Shown: positions 9,310 through 18,614, counted from the first letter of the stretch. The stretch is DNA of 64,000 nucleotides from Cyclobacterium amurskyense (GCF_001050135.1 NZ_CP012040.1:3011001-3075000); one strand, 5' to 3'. Notes: generated by a model not told the origin, from the sequence alone. Numbers and translations: made by a program.

Positions 9310-9870
9310 TTAGATTTTCATGATCTCTTCTTCCTTTTTACTAAAAAGCTCATCTATTTTAGTGGAATGTTGGTCCGTCATTTTTTGAACAGTGTCTTCA
9401 GCTCTCTTGACCTCATCTTCTGATGCGCCTTCTTTCTGAAGCTTTTTCAAACCTACATTGGTGTCTTTTCTAATGGTTCTGATGCTTATTTTACCATTTT
9501 CGCATTCATTCTTAACCTGTTTTACCAGTGTTTTTCTTCGTTCCTCAGTAAGTGGTGGCACGGTCAATAAAACCATTTCTCCATTGTTTTGAGGATTTAG
9601 GCCTAAGTCTGAATTGATGATGGCTTTTTCTATTTCAGGAATCAACTTTTGCTCCCATGGTTTGATGGCCAGGGTTCTGGCATCAGGAGTGGTTATTGAA
9701 GCTACTTGTTGAAGCGGAGTAGGATTGCCATAATAGGATACCATAATTCCGTCCAAAAAATTAGGCATTGCTTTTCCGGCTCTGATTTTCACCAATTCGG
9801 CCACAGTATGTTTTACCGATTTATCCATTAGTGATTTTGCCTCTTCTAAGTATAGCTGGATCTCTTCCAT
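9310..9870 (-). CDS. frr: Ribosome recycling factor
   Basis: Together with EF-G, this factor splits the post-termination ribosome so that subunits, mRNA and tRNA can be reused. The 186 residues match the usual length. Family marks include RAGKAMPNFLDGIMVSYYG (residues 31-48), the PWEQKLIPEIEKAI stretch (71-84), LNPQNNGEMVLLTVPPLTEERR (91-112) and the C-terminal basic helix with IRKDTN. It begins 8 bases after the pyrH stop and is translated from the same mRNA, a gene order conserved in many bacteria. A terminator follows directly. Confidence 0.98.
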   Translation of the reverse strand: MEEIQLYLEEAKSLMDKSVKHTVAELVKIRAGKAMPNFLDGIMVSYYGNPTPLQQVASITTPDARTLAIKPWEQKLIPEIEKAIINSDLGLNPQNNGEMVLLTVPPLTEERRKTLVKQVKNECENGKISIRTIRKDTNVGLKKLQKEGASEDEVKRAEDTVQKMTDQHSTKIDELFSKKEEEIMKI

Positions 9871-9878
9871 GGGTTATT

Positions 9879-10589
9879 TTATTTAGATGTAATCAATGTT
9901 CCTACTTCTTTACCGTTAATCAGGTCCAAAAGGTTGTCCTTTTTGTTCATATCAAAAACGATAATTGGAAGGTTGTTCTCTTGACAAAGGGTAAAGGCAG
10001 TCATGTCCATAACATTCAGGTTTTTCTCGTAAACCTCCTGAAAAGTAATATTGGTATACCTGGTTGCTGTAGCATCTTTTTCAGGATCTGCTGTGTATAC
10101 ACCATCTACACGAGTGCCTTTCAGTACTACCTCTGCTTCAATTTCAATTGCTCTAAGACTGGCTGTAGAATCGGTAGTAAAGTAAGGGTTACCTATACCT
10201 GCACCAAAAATAACGATTCTCCCTTTTTCCAAATGGCGAATTGCTCTCCTCCTAATAAAAGGCTCGCAGACACTTTCTACTTTGATCCCTGACATTAGAC
10301 GTGTGTACATGCCATTTTGCTCAAGAGAACTTTGTAATGCCATTGCGTTGATAAGGGTAGCAAGCATGCCCATGTAATCACCTTGAACCCTGTCTATACC
10401 TACCTTGCCGGCTTGTACACCTCTAAAGATATTTCCACCTCCAATTACTATGGCGATTTCTACGCCAAGGTCATGAACGCTTTTGATTTGGGTTGCATAT
10501 TCTTGAAGTCTCTTTGAGTCAATGCCATAGCTATTGTCTCCCATCAGGGCTTCACCGCTAAGCTTAAGGAGTATTCGTTTGTATTTCAT
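9879..10589 (-). CDS. pyrH: UMP kinase
   Basis: This cytoplasmic enzyme phosphorylates UMP to UDP with ATP, the entry to UTP and CTP synthesis. The 236 residues show the amino-acid-kinase fold: the N-terminal KRILLKLSGEALMG, the glycine loop VIGGGNIFRG near residue 50, and the TRVDGVYTADPEKDA segment near 160 that binds the nucleotide. The bacterial enzyme is a hexamer regulated by GTP and UTP. It is the first gene of the pyrH-frr operon. A promoter-like TATATTTG lies 80 bases upstream on the minus strand. Confidence 0.98.
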   Translation of the reverse strand: MKYKRILLKLSGEALMGDNSYGIDSKRLQEYATQIKSVHDLGVEIAIVIGGGNIFRGVQAGKVGIDRVQGDYMGMLATLINAMALQSSLEQNGMYTRLMSGIKVESVCEPFIRRRAIRHLEKGRIVIFGAGIGNPYFTTDSTASLRAIEIEAEVVLKGTRVDGVYTADPEKDATATRYTNITFQEVYEKNLNVMDMTAFTLCQENNLPIIVFDMNKKDNLLDLINGKEVGTLITSK

Positions 10590-10668
10590 CTTGCGAATTA
10601 TTTTCTGTTTTACTAGTGAAAGGCCTTGATTAGGACTATTAAAAATTTATTGATCTCAATAAGCCCGA

Positions 10669-10700
10669 CAAATATAAATCCTTGTTTTTAGAATACTAAA
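10669..10700 (-). promoter_or_regulatory. Candidate pyrH-frr promoter
   Basis: On the minus strand TATATTTG (10676 down to 10669) matches the Bacteroidota -7 element. A TTTA at 10700-10697, 20 bases upstream, is a weak -33 element. The distance to the pyrH ATG is about 80 bases. Confidence 0.4.
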
Positions 10701-11071
10701 TCTTAAGGGTAAAAATGGCACAAATCATGCGAATTTTGTGCTTTGGTCTAAAGTTTTCGCTTTGAAGAATATTTTTGTTTAAGCGACTAAGTTAGGAGAA
10801 AATGGATTAAAATAAATAAAAACAACAATTGAATACCCGTTATGATGTCGAATTAAGTAATCGGAGCACTTTGTTTAGAATAATTCCAAAAAACCAGTTT
10901 CTTCCAAGCGAGAAGTAAATGGCAGCTTAAATTTCCTTAGGATAAAGCTAAAATCTTGGATAATTACCATTGCCTGTTGCAAGAATTCAACAAGGGAATT
11001 TGAGGGAAGGGACAAACCCAGTCCGAAATAGCCTGTCCGCTGTATTGGTTTACAATAGGAATTCAAGCCAT
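10701..11071. other. Intergenic region upstream of pyrH
   Basis: No intact gene is convincing here. A minus-strand frame of 63 codons from a TTG at 11066 to 10875 begins just after the glycosyltransferase stop, but it has no recognisable family, no ATG and no ribosome-binding support. No tRNA or hairpin terminator was seen. Confidence 0.4.
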
Positions 11072-12619
11072 TTATTTTTTCTTGTTTTTAATAGTTTCAA
11101 TTTCCTGCTTTATCCGCTTATTAACATCAATCTTGGAGTCTCTAAAGGTGTAAATCATCGTTTTGAATTCTCTTGCATACGGATTTGAAATGGAGTCCGA
11201 CAATTCACCATTTGAAAAATAGGGGACAGTTTTTTCCAGTTCACTGTCCTTCTCCTCGAAAGTTTTAACCCTTATCAAATGTTTGTATTGCTGATCAAAA
11301 TCAAACCAATTGATGTAATCTGCATGAAAAGAAACGGCTTTGATGGAATGTTTACTGTAATAATTTATTGCTCCTGCTTGACCATAGTTATCACAGAGAA
11401 CTAGCGTTTGATATGAGGAAGTTGACGCTATTTTCTCGTAAATGGCATCCACTTTACTAGCAAGCTCCTTCCAACCAAGCATGTCGGCAAAGTCTTGAGG
11501 TAAGTCATGGTTTTGGCCATCTTCCCAACGAAGCATTCCTGATTTTTTATAGCTGTCTGCTTGACTTAAAATATAGGCAGGCGTCTTATTCGGGAATGAA
11601 ATATTATAAAAAGGGATAAAAACCAATAAAGGAATCATTATGATTATTGGCCTGAGGGAATATTTCCAATTGTTTTTTAACAAGCCAGATAAGTAGACTG
11701 ATCCAAAGGAAATGTATATAGGATAAAGGCCTATAGCGTAATAATCCTTGGCTTTTAGGGATAGAAAGAGGAGAAGTGTAAAAAAGAAAGACCAAAAATA
11801 CACTTTGAATTTATGGTAGGGCGGATGAAAATAAAGGGCATATAATCCAGAAACAATCACCACTAAGGAGCCTGCAAAAAATAGAAATTGTGATTTAAGA
11901 AAATCAAGCCTGTCAACATGGACTAGATGTTTTTCTGCCAGCTCTTTCATGTGCCAAACAACTGGAAGATCATTAAAGAATTGCCATATTAAGTTGGGAC
12001 TTATTAGTAACAAGGCCAATGCAATCGCATAATACAAATCCTTTCTTAATAGTATTTTTCGTTGCGGAGTCAATAGTAGGGCTGGAAAAATACCGAGCAC
12101 AAGAAAAACGATATTGTATTTGTTCAAAAAACCTAAAGCGAAAATCACTGCCGCGTAATAAAGGAATTTAGCGTTTTGAGTATTGAAGTATTTTATGAGA
12201 ATAAAATAAAGGGTTGTCCAACACAAGATGTCTAAAGAATTCGGTTGATACAAAGTGTTTATTCTAAGTAAAGAGGAAAACAATACACATGTAGCGCCAA
12301 GAGTCAATGCAAATAAATCGCCTTTAAGTTCTTCAATAGCCTTCCAAACCAGCAGCATGGTCAATGCCCCAAACAATGCTGGAATAAATTTCACCCAAAA
12401 TACAGCATTGCCCAGAAAAATAATGATTGAAGAAAACCATGAAGTAGCTGGAGGAACGGAAAGATAGCCCCAAGCTAGGTGATGCCCTTGGTCCAGGTAA
12501 AGGAATTCATCACGGTGTAATTCGTATACAGGGCTTATCAGAAAATATTGCAATAAAAACTTCAGTAGTATAAAACTACCCAAAACCCATGTTTTAGTAT
12601 TTACTGATGGTTGGCGCAT
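11072..12619 (-). CDS. GT39/ArnT-like integral membrane glycosyltransferase
   Basis: This is a GT-C fold membrane enzyme, a family that moves sugars or similar groups from polyprenyl-phosphate donors to lipids or proteins on the outer face of the inner membrane. The 515 residues carry about ten hydrophobic segments in the first 350 positions. The first large loop contains YELHRDEFLYLDQGHHLAWGY (residues 33-53) with the acidic DE pair typical of catalytic Asp in this fold. The C-terminal third is soluble. Donor and acceptor are unknown. It stands alone; no lipid A or O-antigen genes are next to it. Confidence 0.8.
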   Translation of the reverse strand: MRQPSVNTKTWVLGSFILLKFLLQYFLISPVYELHRDEFLYLDQGHHLAWGYLSVPPATSWFSSIIIFLGNAVFWVKFIPALFGALTMLLVWKAIEELKGDLFALTLGATCVLFSSLLRINTLYQPNSLDILCWTTLYFILIKYFNTQNAKFLYYAAVIFALGFLNKYNIVFLVLGIFPALLLTPQRKILLRKDLYYAIALALLLISPNLIWQFFNDLPVVWHMKELAEKHLVHVDRLDFLKSQFLFFAGSLVVIVSGLYALYFHPPYHKFKVYFWSFFFTLLLFLSLKAKDYYAIGLYPIYISFGSVYLSGLLKNNWKYSLRPIIIMIPLLVFIPFYNISFPNKTPAYILSQADSYKKSGMLRWEDGQNHDLPQDFADMLGWKELASKVDAIYEKIASTSSYQTLVLCDNYGQAGAINYYSKHSIKAVSFHADYINWFDFDQQYKHLIRVKTFEEKDSELEKTVPYFSNGELSDSISNPYAREFKTMIYTFRDSKIDVNKRIKQEIETIKNKKK

Positions 12620-13111
12620 TTCATAAAAATAGTTGAAAAAATCTAAAATTACGGGCTATGCAATTCCTTTCTTTATTGAGATTGTTTTTATTTAACCTTT
12701 TGAATTTGAGTTAAATGCTATTACAATAGATCGAACAAAAACCTCAATTAGCCCATCCCAGATGAATTTGGGAGGGATGAAGAAAGTCAATTTCAGTTTG
12801 ATGGGTTTTCAATGCCTTCTCTAATCATATTGTTTATAACTAGTAGGTTGCTTATAATTGAATTAGTGGAAGTCTGATTAGTCCGAATTCTATTGCCCTA
12901 TTCGGATTCAATCCAATAATACTATTTTCAAGGTTCTGACGTTAGCGAAAAACATTTGAGGACGGGAAAGATTATATAAACGAAATGCTTGGTTTAATTT
13001 TAATCCTTTCTTTACTTTTGACAAGTAACCAAATTGTCTTGCTGTATGGGTTTAAAAACTAGAGGTAGGGCATTGGCAAACCCTTTTTTACCATCAAATT
13101 GCAAAATATTC
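12620..13111. other. Divergent intergenic region with candidate promoter for the aminopeptidase gene
   Basis: About 490 bases between two divergent genes. TACTTTTG at 13013-13020 fits the Bacteroidota -7 element, with TTGG 20 bases upstream as a poor -33 element. It would give an untranslated leader of about 85 bases before the ATG at 13112. No gene is seen in the rest. Confidence 0.45.
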
Positions 13112-15721
13112 ATGCCAATTATCTTTAGAACTACAGGTTATTATCTGGCTCTTTCGCTCATCTTTACTTCATGTAAAACAGTATCGACCAGAGGAGATGC
13201 AGTGGATGTCGCCCCAATTGAGTCGGTGGATAGCACAAAAACATCTGATAATTCAGCTCGGGAAAGATTAATTAGAGAAAAAGAGGCGAAAATTAAAGGG
13301 TACCAAGCTAGTAATAATAGGGACTTCGACTTATTGCATACCCAGTTAAAAGTTAAATTTGATTATTCCTCGCAAACTGTAAATGGAGAGGCTTTACTGA
13401 CCTTAAAACCATATGCCTATCCTCAGGATGTGTTGGTTTTGGATGCTAAAGATTTTGATATACACAATACCAGCATTCTTATAGGAGCGGAAGAAATTCC
13501 TTTAACTTATAAGTATGATCAAGAGAAATTGATTTTGCTTTTACCGGAGCAAGTGAACCGATACGATACCCTTCAAGTTGCTATTGCCTATACTGCATTT
13601 CCAGAAAGGGGAGGAAAAGCGGGCAGTGCAGCCATTACGGACACCAAAGGATTGTACTTTATCAATCCAGAGGGAGAGGAAAAAGACAAGCCCGTACAGA
13701 TTTGGACGCAGGGAGAGACAGTGCATAGTTCCAAGTGGTTTCCAACCATTGACAGTCCCAATGAGCGACAAACCCATGATTTTTTCATTAAGGTACCAGA
13801 CCAATACATAAGTCTTAGCAATGGGAATAAGGTAGACAGTCAAACAAATGCTGATGGCACAAGAACAGACCATTGGCAGATGAATTTACCTCATGCACCC
13901 TATTTGTCAGCCCTTGTTGTGGGAGAATTTGCAGTCATTGAGGATAGTATTGATGGTTTGGCATTGCGTTATTTTGTTGAACCAATATACGAGGAAGGTG
14001 CAAAGAAAGTATTTGAGAACACCCCTGAAATGATAAGTTTCTTTTCTTCATTGCTTCAAATGCCATTTCCCTGGCAGAAATATGATCAGGTGGTTGTCAG
14101 GGACTTTGTTTCTGGAGCCATGGAGAATACCACCCTTTCTATTTTCATGGAAGCCCTTAACCTGAATGAAAGAGAGGCATTGGATAGCGAGTGGGATTAT
14201 ATCATCGCCCATGAGCTTTTTCATCAATGGTTTGGCAATTATGTTACCACCGAGTCATGGGCTAATTTGGCCATGAATGAAGCCTTTGCTGATTATTCTG
14301 AATACTTGTGGCTTGAGCATAAAGAAGGGCGGGACCATGCAGATATGCATCATTTTAATGCCATAGAACAATACATGGGTGAAGCGGAGGAAAAGCAGGT
14401 CGATTTGATTCGCTTTTATCACGAAGACAGTGAGGACATGTTTGACAGTCACACCTATGCCAAAGGTGGTCGGGTACTGCATATGTTAAGGAAATTACTG
14501 GGGGATGAGGTGTTTTTTGAAGGGTTAAGGATTTATTTGAAAGACAATGCATTCAATAGTGTAGAGGTACACCAACTTCGGCTGGCTTTAGAAAAAGTTT
14601 CAGGTAAGGACTTAAACTGGTTTTTTAACCAATGGTTTCTTTCTGCAGGTCATCCACAATTGAAAGTCAGTTGGGATTACTCACAACCTGACAATGTTAA
14701 ACTGACATTAGAACAGCTTCAGGATGTTTCCAGGTTTCCAGTATTTCAAATCCCGTTTAAAGTAAGTATTTACAAAGAAGGGAAACGAATAGAGCAAAGT
14801 TATACCATGGATCGCGCCATGCAGCAATTTACTTTGGAGAATGGGCCGGGTACAGACTTGGTGCTTTTTGATGAGTTTAGTGAAATTTTAAGCACGAGAG
14901 AGGAGCGCCGTGGAGGGGAATTAATGAAGGAGCAGTTCCGCTGGTCTACCTCGGGCTTGTCGAGGGTAGAAGCTTTGGATAGTTTAACCAGTAATTACAG
15001 TGATGAGCTAGATTTCTTAGCTACCATGCAGGCAGCCTTGGAGGATTCTTTTTCAGTGGTAAGGGAACTGGCCTTGCATCGTCTAAATCGCTTGGAAGCA
15101 GAGGCGGGGGAAGTACTACAATTGGAACAGAAAGTGCTTAAAATGGCTGAGGAAGACCCTAATAATGCAGTGAGGGCAGCTGCTATTGAGGCCTTGGCGG
15201 GGATGAACAGTGGTAAGTTTGAGCAATTGTTTTACAGGTTGATTAATGCCCCATCTTATCAGGTTGCCGGTGCAGCTTTGACTGCTTATTTGGATATTGA
15301 GGACAATGTGTCGGAGAAAAGGGAGCTGTACCAAAGGTTGAAAGAAGAGGAGAACATACGAATCATAGCTCCCTTGGCAGATTATTTAACTAGGGAGAAA
15401 ATAGCAGTAGAAGCAGTATGGATGCAAGAGAAGTTGGATAAGCTGGATGGGGAGTCTTTGTATTATTTTCTGGGTTATTACGGGGACTTTTTCGCTAGTG
15501 TAGAAGGGGTGTCCACTGCTCAGGCGATTTCCACCTTAGGTGAGCTTGCATCTGGTCATAAACAGAATTATGTAAGGCTGGCCGCATTTCAGTCCTTGTT
15601 TGGGTTTATTGATGAGGCAGGTGTCTTAACGCTTGTCAAGTCAATTCAGGCTGCTGAGGAGGATGAAATGATTCGACAATACCAGGAGTATTATATTTCT
15701 CCATATTTAGAAAATAATTAA
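13112..15721 (+). CDS. M1 family metallo-aminopeptidase, lipoprotein
   Basis: This zinc enzyme removes N-terminal residues from peptides and is probably anchored in the periplasm or outer membrane. The start at 13112 is preferred because the protein then opens with a lipoprotein signal (lipobox FTSC, Cys21); the frame itself extends upstream to a TTG at 13034. The product is about 869 residues. The exopeptidase motif GAMEN lies near residue 335. The zinc site HELFH lies near 367, with the third ligand in NEAFADY about 19 residues later. The last 250 residues are helical and HEAT-like (VRAAAIEALAG, VRELALHRLNRL). It is monocistronic. Its function is probably peptide scavenging. Confidence 0.93.
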   Translation: MPIIFRTTGYYLALSLIFTSCKTVSTRGDAVDVAPIESVDSTKTSDNSARERLIREKEAKIKGYQASNNRDFDLLHTQLKVKFDYSSQTVNGEALLTLKPYAYPQDVLVLDAKDFDIHNTSILIGAEEIPLTYKYDQEKLILLLPEQVNRYDTLQVAIAYTAFPERGGKAGSAAITDTKGLYFINPEGEEKDKPVQIWTQGETVHSSKWFPTIDSPNERQTHDFFIKVPDQYISLSNGNKVDSQTNADGTRTDHWQMNLPHAPYLSALVVGEFAVIEDSIDGLALRYFVEPIYEEGAKKVFENTPEMISFFSSLLQMPFPWQKYDQVVVRDFVSGAMENTTLSIFMEALNLNEREALDSEWDYIIAHELFHQWFGNYVTTESWANLAMNEAFADYSEYLWLEHKEGRDHADMHHFNAIEQYMGEAEEKQVDLIRFYHEDSEDMFDSHTYAKGGRVLHMLRKLLGDEVFFEGLRIYLKDNAFNSVEVHQLRLALEKVSGKDLNWFFNQWFLSAGHPQLKVSWDYSQPDNVKLTLEQLQDVSRFPVFQIPFKVSIYKEGKRIEQSYTMDRAMQQFTLENGPGTDLVLFDEFSEILSTREERRGGELMKEQFRWSTSGLSRVEALDSLTSNYSDELDFLATMQAALEDSFSVVRELALHRLNRLEAEAGEVLQLEQKVLKMAEEDPNNAVRAAAIEALAGMNSGKFEQLFYRLINAPSYQVAGAALTAYLDIEDNVSEKRELYQRLKEEENIRIIAPLADYLTREKIAVEAVWMQEKLDKLDGESLYYFLGYYGDFFASVEGVSTAQAISTLGELASGHKQNYVRLAAFQSLFGFIDEAGVLTLVKSIQAAEEDEMIRQYQEYYISPYLENN

Positions 15722-15785
15722 AATGCTGATGATTAGTGAGATACTTTTCTTTTTGAAAAAAAGCTAAGATTTTTTTTTAGAATAT

Positions 15786-15816
15786 TTTGAATGTTTAACA
15801 AAAGGGTATAATTTTG
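15786..15816 (+). promoter_or_regulatory. Promoter of the tRNA-Tyr/Gly/Thr-tuf unit
   Basis: TTTG (15786-15789), 19 bases, then TAATTTTG (15809-15816): an exact match to the Bacteroidota housekeeping promoter. It lies 65 bases before tRNA-Tyr. Confidence 0.8.
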
Positions 15817-15880
15817 CCATCCGTTACGACAACAAAGAAATCTAAAAGAAGAATTCGGGAGTAACATTTATTGAGTTTTT

Positions 15881-15963
15881 GGGGGAATACCAAAGCGGCC
15901 AACTGGGACGGACTGTAAATCCGTTGACTTATGTCTTCACAGGTTCGAATCCTGTTTCCCCCA
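15881..15963 (+). tRNA. tRNA-Tyr (GTA)
   Basis: A class II tRNA with a long variable arm. The acceptor stem GGGGGAA pairs with TTCCCCC (15956-15962), the anticodon loop is CTGTAAA with GTA, and the T arm has GGTTCGAATCC. CCA is encoded at 15964-15966. It opens the Tyr-Gly-Thr-tuf cluster, the same order as in Escherichia coli. Confidence 0.97.
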
Positions 15964-16112
15964 CCAATTTCTTAACGGGAATTGCCGAGAATAGGGCACA
16001 AAATATTCTGGTTTAGAACAATTTTTTTGTTATAAAGCTGGAAATTTTTGGATTCTAAAAATTAAATAAAGAATTTGTGGGCCAATTGAAAAATTGGCAA
16101 ATTAATTAATAA

Positions 16113-16185
16113 GCGGGAGTAGCTCAGTTGGTAGAGCGGCAGCCTTCCAAGCTGCAGGTCGCGGGTTCGAGCCTCGTCTCCCGCT
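16113..16185 (+). tRNA. tRNA-Gly (TCC)
   Basis: 73 bases. The acceptor stem GCGGGAG pairs with CTCCCGC. The D arm has AGCTCAGTTGGTAGAGC, the anticodon TCC sits in loop CTTCCAA, and the T arm has GGGTTCGAGCC. The discriminator base is T, and CCA is not encoded. Confidence 0.97.
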
Positions 16186-16219
16186 CTATGCTTATTAAAG
16201 GCATAACTGGATGTAAAAA

Positions 16220-16291
16220 GCCGACGTAGCTCAGGGGTAGAGTGCTTCCTTGGTAAGGAAGAGGTCACGGGTTCAAATCCCGTCGTTGGCT
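16220..16291 (+). tRNA. tRNA-Thr (GGT)
   Basis: 72 bases. The acceptor stem GCCGACG pairs with CGTTGGC (one G-T pair). The anticodon GGT sits in loop TTGGTAA and the T arm has GGGTTCAAATCCC. It lies 59 bases before tuf and is probably co-transcribed with it. Confidence 0.97.
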
Positions 16292-16350
16292 CTGAACATT
16301 TATCAATTTTAACGAAATTTAATCTTTAACTAAACAGAGGATTTTCACGC

Positions 16351-17538
16351 ATGGCAAAAGCAACCTTTGACCGTTCCAAACCACACGTAAACATAGGTAC
16401 GATTGGTCACGTCGATCATGGTAAGACTACTTTGACTGCTGCCATTACCACTGTATTGGCCAGAAAGGGTCTTTCTGAATTAAGAGACTTTGCTTCCATC
16501 GATAACGCGCCGGAAGAAAAGGAAAGAGGTATTACAATTAACACCTCTCACGTAGAATATCAAACGGAGGCAAGACATTATGCCCACGTTGATTGTCCAG
16601 GTCACGCTGACTACGTTAAAAACATGGTAACTGGTGCTGCTCAGATGGACGGTGCAATTCTTGTAGTTGCAGCCACTGATGGTCCAATGCCACAAACCAG
16701 AGAGCACATTCTTCTTGCCCGTCAGGTAGGTGTACCGGCTTTGGTAGTATTCATGAACAAAGTAGATTTGGTGGATGACCCCGAATTACTTGAATTAGTA
16801 GAAATGGAAGTTAGAGAACTTCTTTCTTTCTATGAGTTTGATGGAGACAATATTCCTGTAATTGCAGGTTCTGCTCTTGGTGCACTTAACGGTGAAGCCA
16901 AATGGGAAGATACTGTAATGGAATTGATGGCAGCTGTGGATTCACACATTCCACTTCCTGAAAGAGCAGTTGATAAAGACTTCTTGATGCCAGTTGAAGA
17001 TGTATTCTCTATCACAGGTAGAGGTACTGTAGCAACCGGAAGAATTGAAAGAGGAGTTGTCAATTCAGGTGAGGCAGTTGATATCATAGGTATGGGAGCT
17101 GAAGGACTAAAATCTACCGTTACTGGTGTAGAGATGTTCCGTAAGATCCTAGATAGAGGAGAAGCTGGTGACAACGTTGGTTTGTTGCTAAGAGGTATTG
17201 AGAAGAGCCAAATCAGAAGAGGAATGATCATCTGTAAGCCTGGTTCAGTAAAACCTCACTCGCTTTTCAATGCAGAGGTTTATGTTCTTTCCAAAGAAGA
17301 AGGAGGAAGACATACTCCATTCTTTAACAGGTACAGACCTCAGTTTTACTTAAGAACTACTGACGTTACAGGAGAGATTACTCTTCCTGAGAATGTTGAA
17401 ATGGTAATGCCAGGTGATAACATCACTATAAAAGTTGAATTGATCAACCCAGTCGCTTTGGAAAAAGGACTAAGATTTGCCATCAGAGAAGGTGGTAGAA
17501 CTGTAGGTGCGGGTCAAGTAACTGAAATACTGGACTAA
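16351..17538 (+). CDS. tuf: Elongation factor Tu
   Basis: This GTPase delivers aminoacyl-tRNA to the ribosome. The 395 residues have the standard length. GTP-binding motifs are GHVDHGKT (19-26), DCPGH (about 80) and NKVD (about 135). Switch I carries RGITINTSHVEY and the C-terminal beta-barrel domains are complete. It follows the Tyr/Gly/Thr tRNA genes, as tufB does in Escherichia coli. A strong terminator follows, so the downstream tRNA-Trp-secE unit is separate. Only this tuf copy is in the window; none accompanies fusA. Confidence 0.99.
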   Translation: MAKATFDRSKPHVNIGTIGHVDHGKTTLTAAITTVLARKGLSELRDFASIDNAPEEKERGITINTSHVEYQTEARHYAHVDCPGHADYVKNMVTGAAQMDGAILVVAATDGPMPQTREHILLARQVGVPALVVFMNKVDLVDDPELLELVEMEVRELLSFYEFDGDNIPVIAGSALGALNGEAKWEDTVMELMAAVDSHIPLPERAVDKDFLMPVEDVFSITGRGTVATGRIERGVVNSGEAVDIIGMGAEGLKSTVTGVEMFRKILDRGEAGDNVGLLLRGIEKSQIRRGMIICKPGSVKPHSLFNAEVYVLSKEEGGRHTPFFNRYRPQFYLRTTDVTGEITLPENVEMVMPGDNITIKVELINPVALEKGLRFAIREGGRTVGAGQVTEILD

Positions 17539-17560
17539 TCATTTATTGATAGACCTTATT

Positions 17561-17597
17561 ACAAATGCGATCTTGAATTTTTCGGGATCGCATTTGT
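17561..17597 (+). terminator. Terminator after tuf
   Basis: A 12-bp perfect stem, ACAAATGCGATC (17561-17572) with GATCGCATTTGT (17586-17597), then TTCTT. Its 3' arm overlaps the -33 element of the next promoter. Confidence 0.85.
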
Positions 17598-17624
17598 TTC
17601 TTAGGGATAGATTCACTACTTTTG
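17593..17624 (+). promoter_or_regulatory. Promoter of the tRNA-Trp-secE-nusG unit
   Basis: TTTG (17593-17596), 20 bases, TACTTTTG (17617-17624), then tRNA-Trp 28 bases on. The -33 box lies within the 3' arm of the tuf terminator. Confidence 0.75.
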
Positions 17625-17652
17625 CGTTCCTTATTTGAGGTACGTAATACTC

Positions 17653-17723
17653 ACGGGCGTAGTTCAATGGCAGAATAGCGGTCTCCAAAACCGTTGATGG
17701 GAGTTCGAATCTCTCCGCCCGTG
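17653..17723 (+). tRNA. tRNA-Trp (CCA)
   Basis: 71 bases. The acceptor stem ACGGGCG pairs with CGCCCGT, the anticodon CCA sits in loop CTCCAAA, the T arm is GAGTTCGAATCTC and the discriminator base is G. It sits directly before secE, an arrangement widely conserved in bacteria. Confidence 0.97.
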
Positions 17724-17847
17724 CAATCTAAGGAAGATAAAACCATGAAGAGTAAGGCAAGGAAGCCGAATCTTTACATGTTATAATCAAGAGTTTGATT
17801 AATCTTTATAGGGTGAAAGGAGCTTTTGAAAAACAAATTTTACAAGG

Positions 17848-18036
17848 ATGAATGTTAAAAATTTTGTAATTGAGTCCATTGATGAAATGAGGAATAAGGT
17901 CACATGGCCTAAATACTCTACACTTCAAAACAGTGCTGTTTTGGTATTGGTGGCTTCATTAATTTTCGCATTGGTCATCGGTCTTATCGATTTGACTTTC
18001 GAAAATATCATGACATGGTTTTATGATTTATTCTAA
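17848..18036 (+). CDS. secE: Preprotein translocase subunit SecE
   Basis: A small inner-membrane subunit that clamps SecY in the Sec translocon. The 62 residues hold the amphipathic helix with the conserved ESIDEMRNKVTWPK (about 9-22) and one membrane segment (about 29-55), the short one-helix form. It lies between tRNA-Trp and nusG. Confidence 0.96.
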   Translation: MNVKNFVIESIDEMRNKVTWPKYSTLQNSAVLVLVASLIFALVIGLIDLTFENIMTWFYDLF

Positions 18037-18053
18037 GAATATTAAATAACGGG

Positions 18054-18611
18054 ATGGCAGATCACAATTGGTACGTGCTCAGGGTAGTGGCAGGTCAGGA
18101 AAAAAAAGCAAAGACTTATTTGGACAATGAAATTGCCCGACAAAAGTTGGAGGATTATATTCCTGAAGTCTTAATACCTTCTGAGAAAGTATATGAAATG
18201 CGCAATGGCAAAAAGCGTGTCAGGGAAAGAAATTTCTTTCCAGGATATGTATTGGTCAATGCGGATCTCGGACATGGAGAAGCCAATCACGTAATTACGA
18301 GTATACCGGGAGTAATCGGTTTTTTAGGGTCAAACCAAGGGGGGGCTTCCAAAACCCCTGAGCCATTACGTCAATCAGAAATCAACAGAATCTTAGGACG
18401 AGTTGAAGAGATTGATGAGTTTGCAGAAAAACTGGATACACCATTTATAGTTGGAGAGACTGTTAAAGTAATGGACGGTCCCTTTAGTGGATTCTCGGGA
18501 ATGATTGAAGAAGTATTTGATGACAAGAAGAAACTTAACGTTATGGTTAAGATCTTTGGTCGGAATACTCCTGTTGAATTAAACTTTATTCAAGTAGAAA
18601 AACTAGATTAG
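18054..18611 (+). CDS. nusG: Transcription antitermination factor NusG
   Basis: It binds RNA polymerase, modulates elongation and couples it to Rho or the ribosome. The 185 residues show the NGN domain (WYVLRVVAGQEKKAK at 6-20, FFPGYVLV near 63) and a C-terminal KOW domain (VKVMDGPFSGFSGMI near 140). The insert between the domains is moderate in length. It begins 17 bases after secE and ends 3 bases before rplK. Confidence 0.98.
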   Translation: MADHNWYVLRVVAGQEKKAKTYLDNEIARQKLEDYIPEVLIPSEKVYEMRNGKKRVRERNFFPGYVLVNADLGHGEANHVITSIPGVIGFLGSNQGGASKTPEPLRQSEINRILGRVEEIDEFAEKLDTPFIVGETVKVMDGPFSGFSGMIEEVFDDKKKLNVMVKIFGRNTPVELNFIQVEKLD

Positions 18612-18614
18612 GAA

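Noticed and set aside
10875..11066. 63-codon minus-strand frame after the glycosyltransferase gene
   Set aside because: It starts at TTG, has no recognised family and no supporting initiation signal; kept only as a note in the intergenic entry.
12750..12790. Inverted repeat CATCCC/GGGATG as a terminator
   Set aside because: No T run follows on either strand, and the pairing competes with an alternative, so it is not called.
13541..14552. Long antisense frames inside the aminopeptidase gene
   Set aside because: They are shadows of the coding strand with no own conserved motif.
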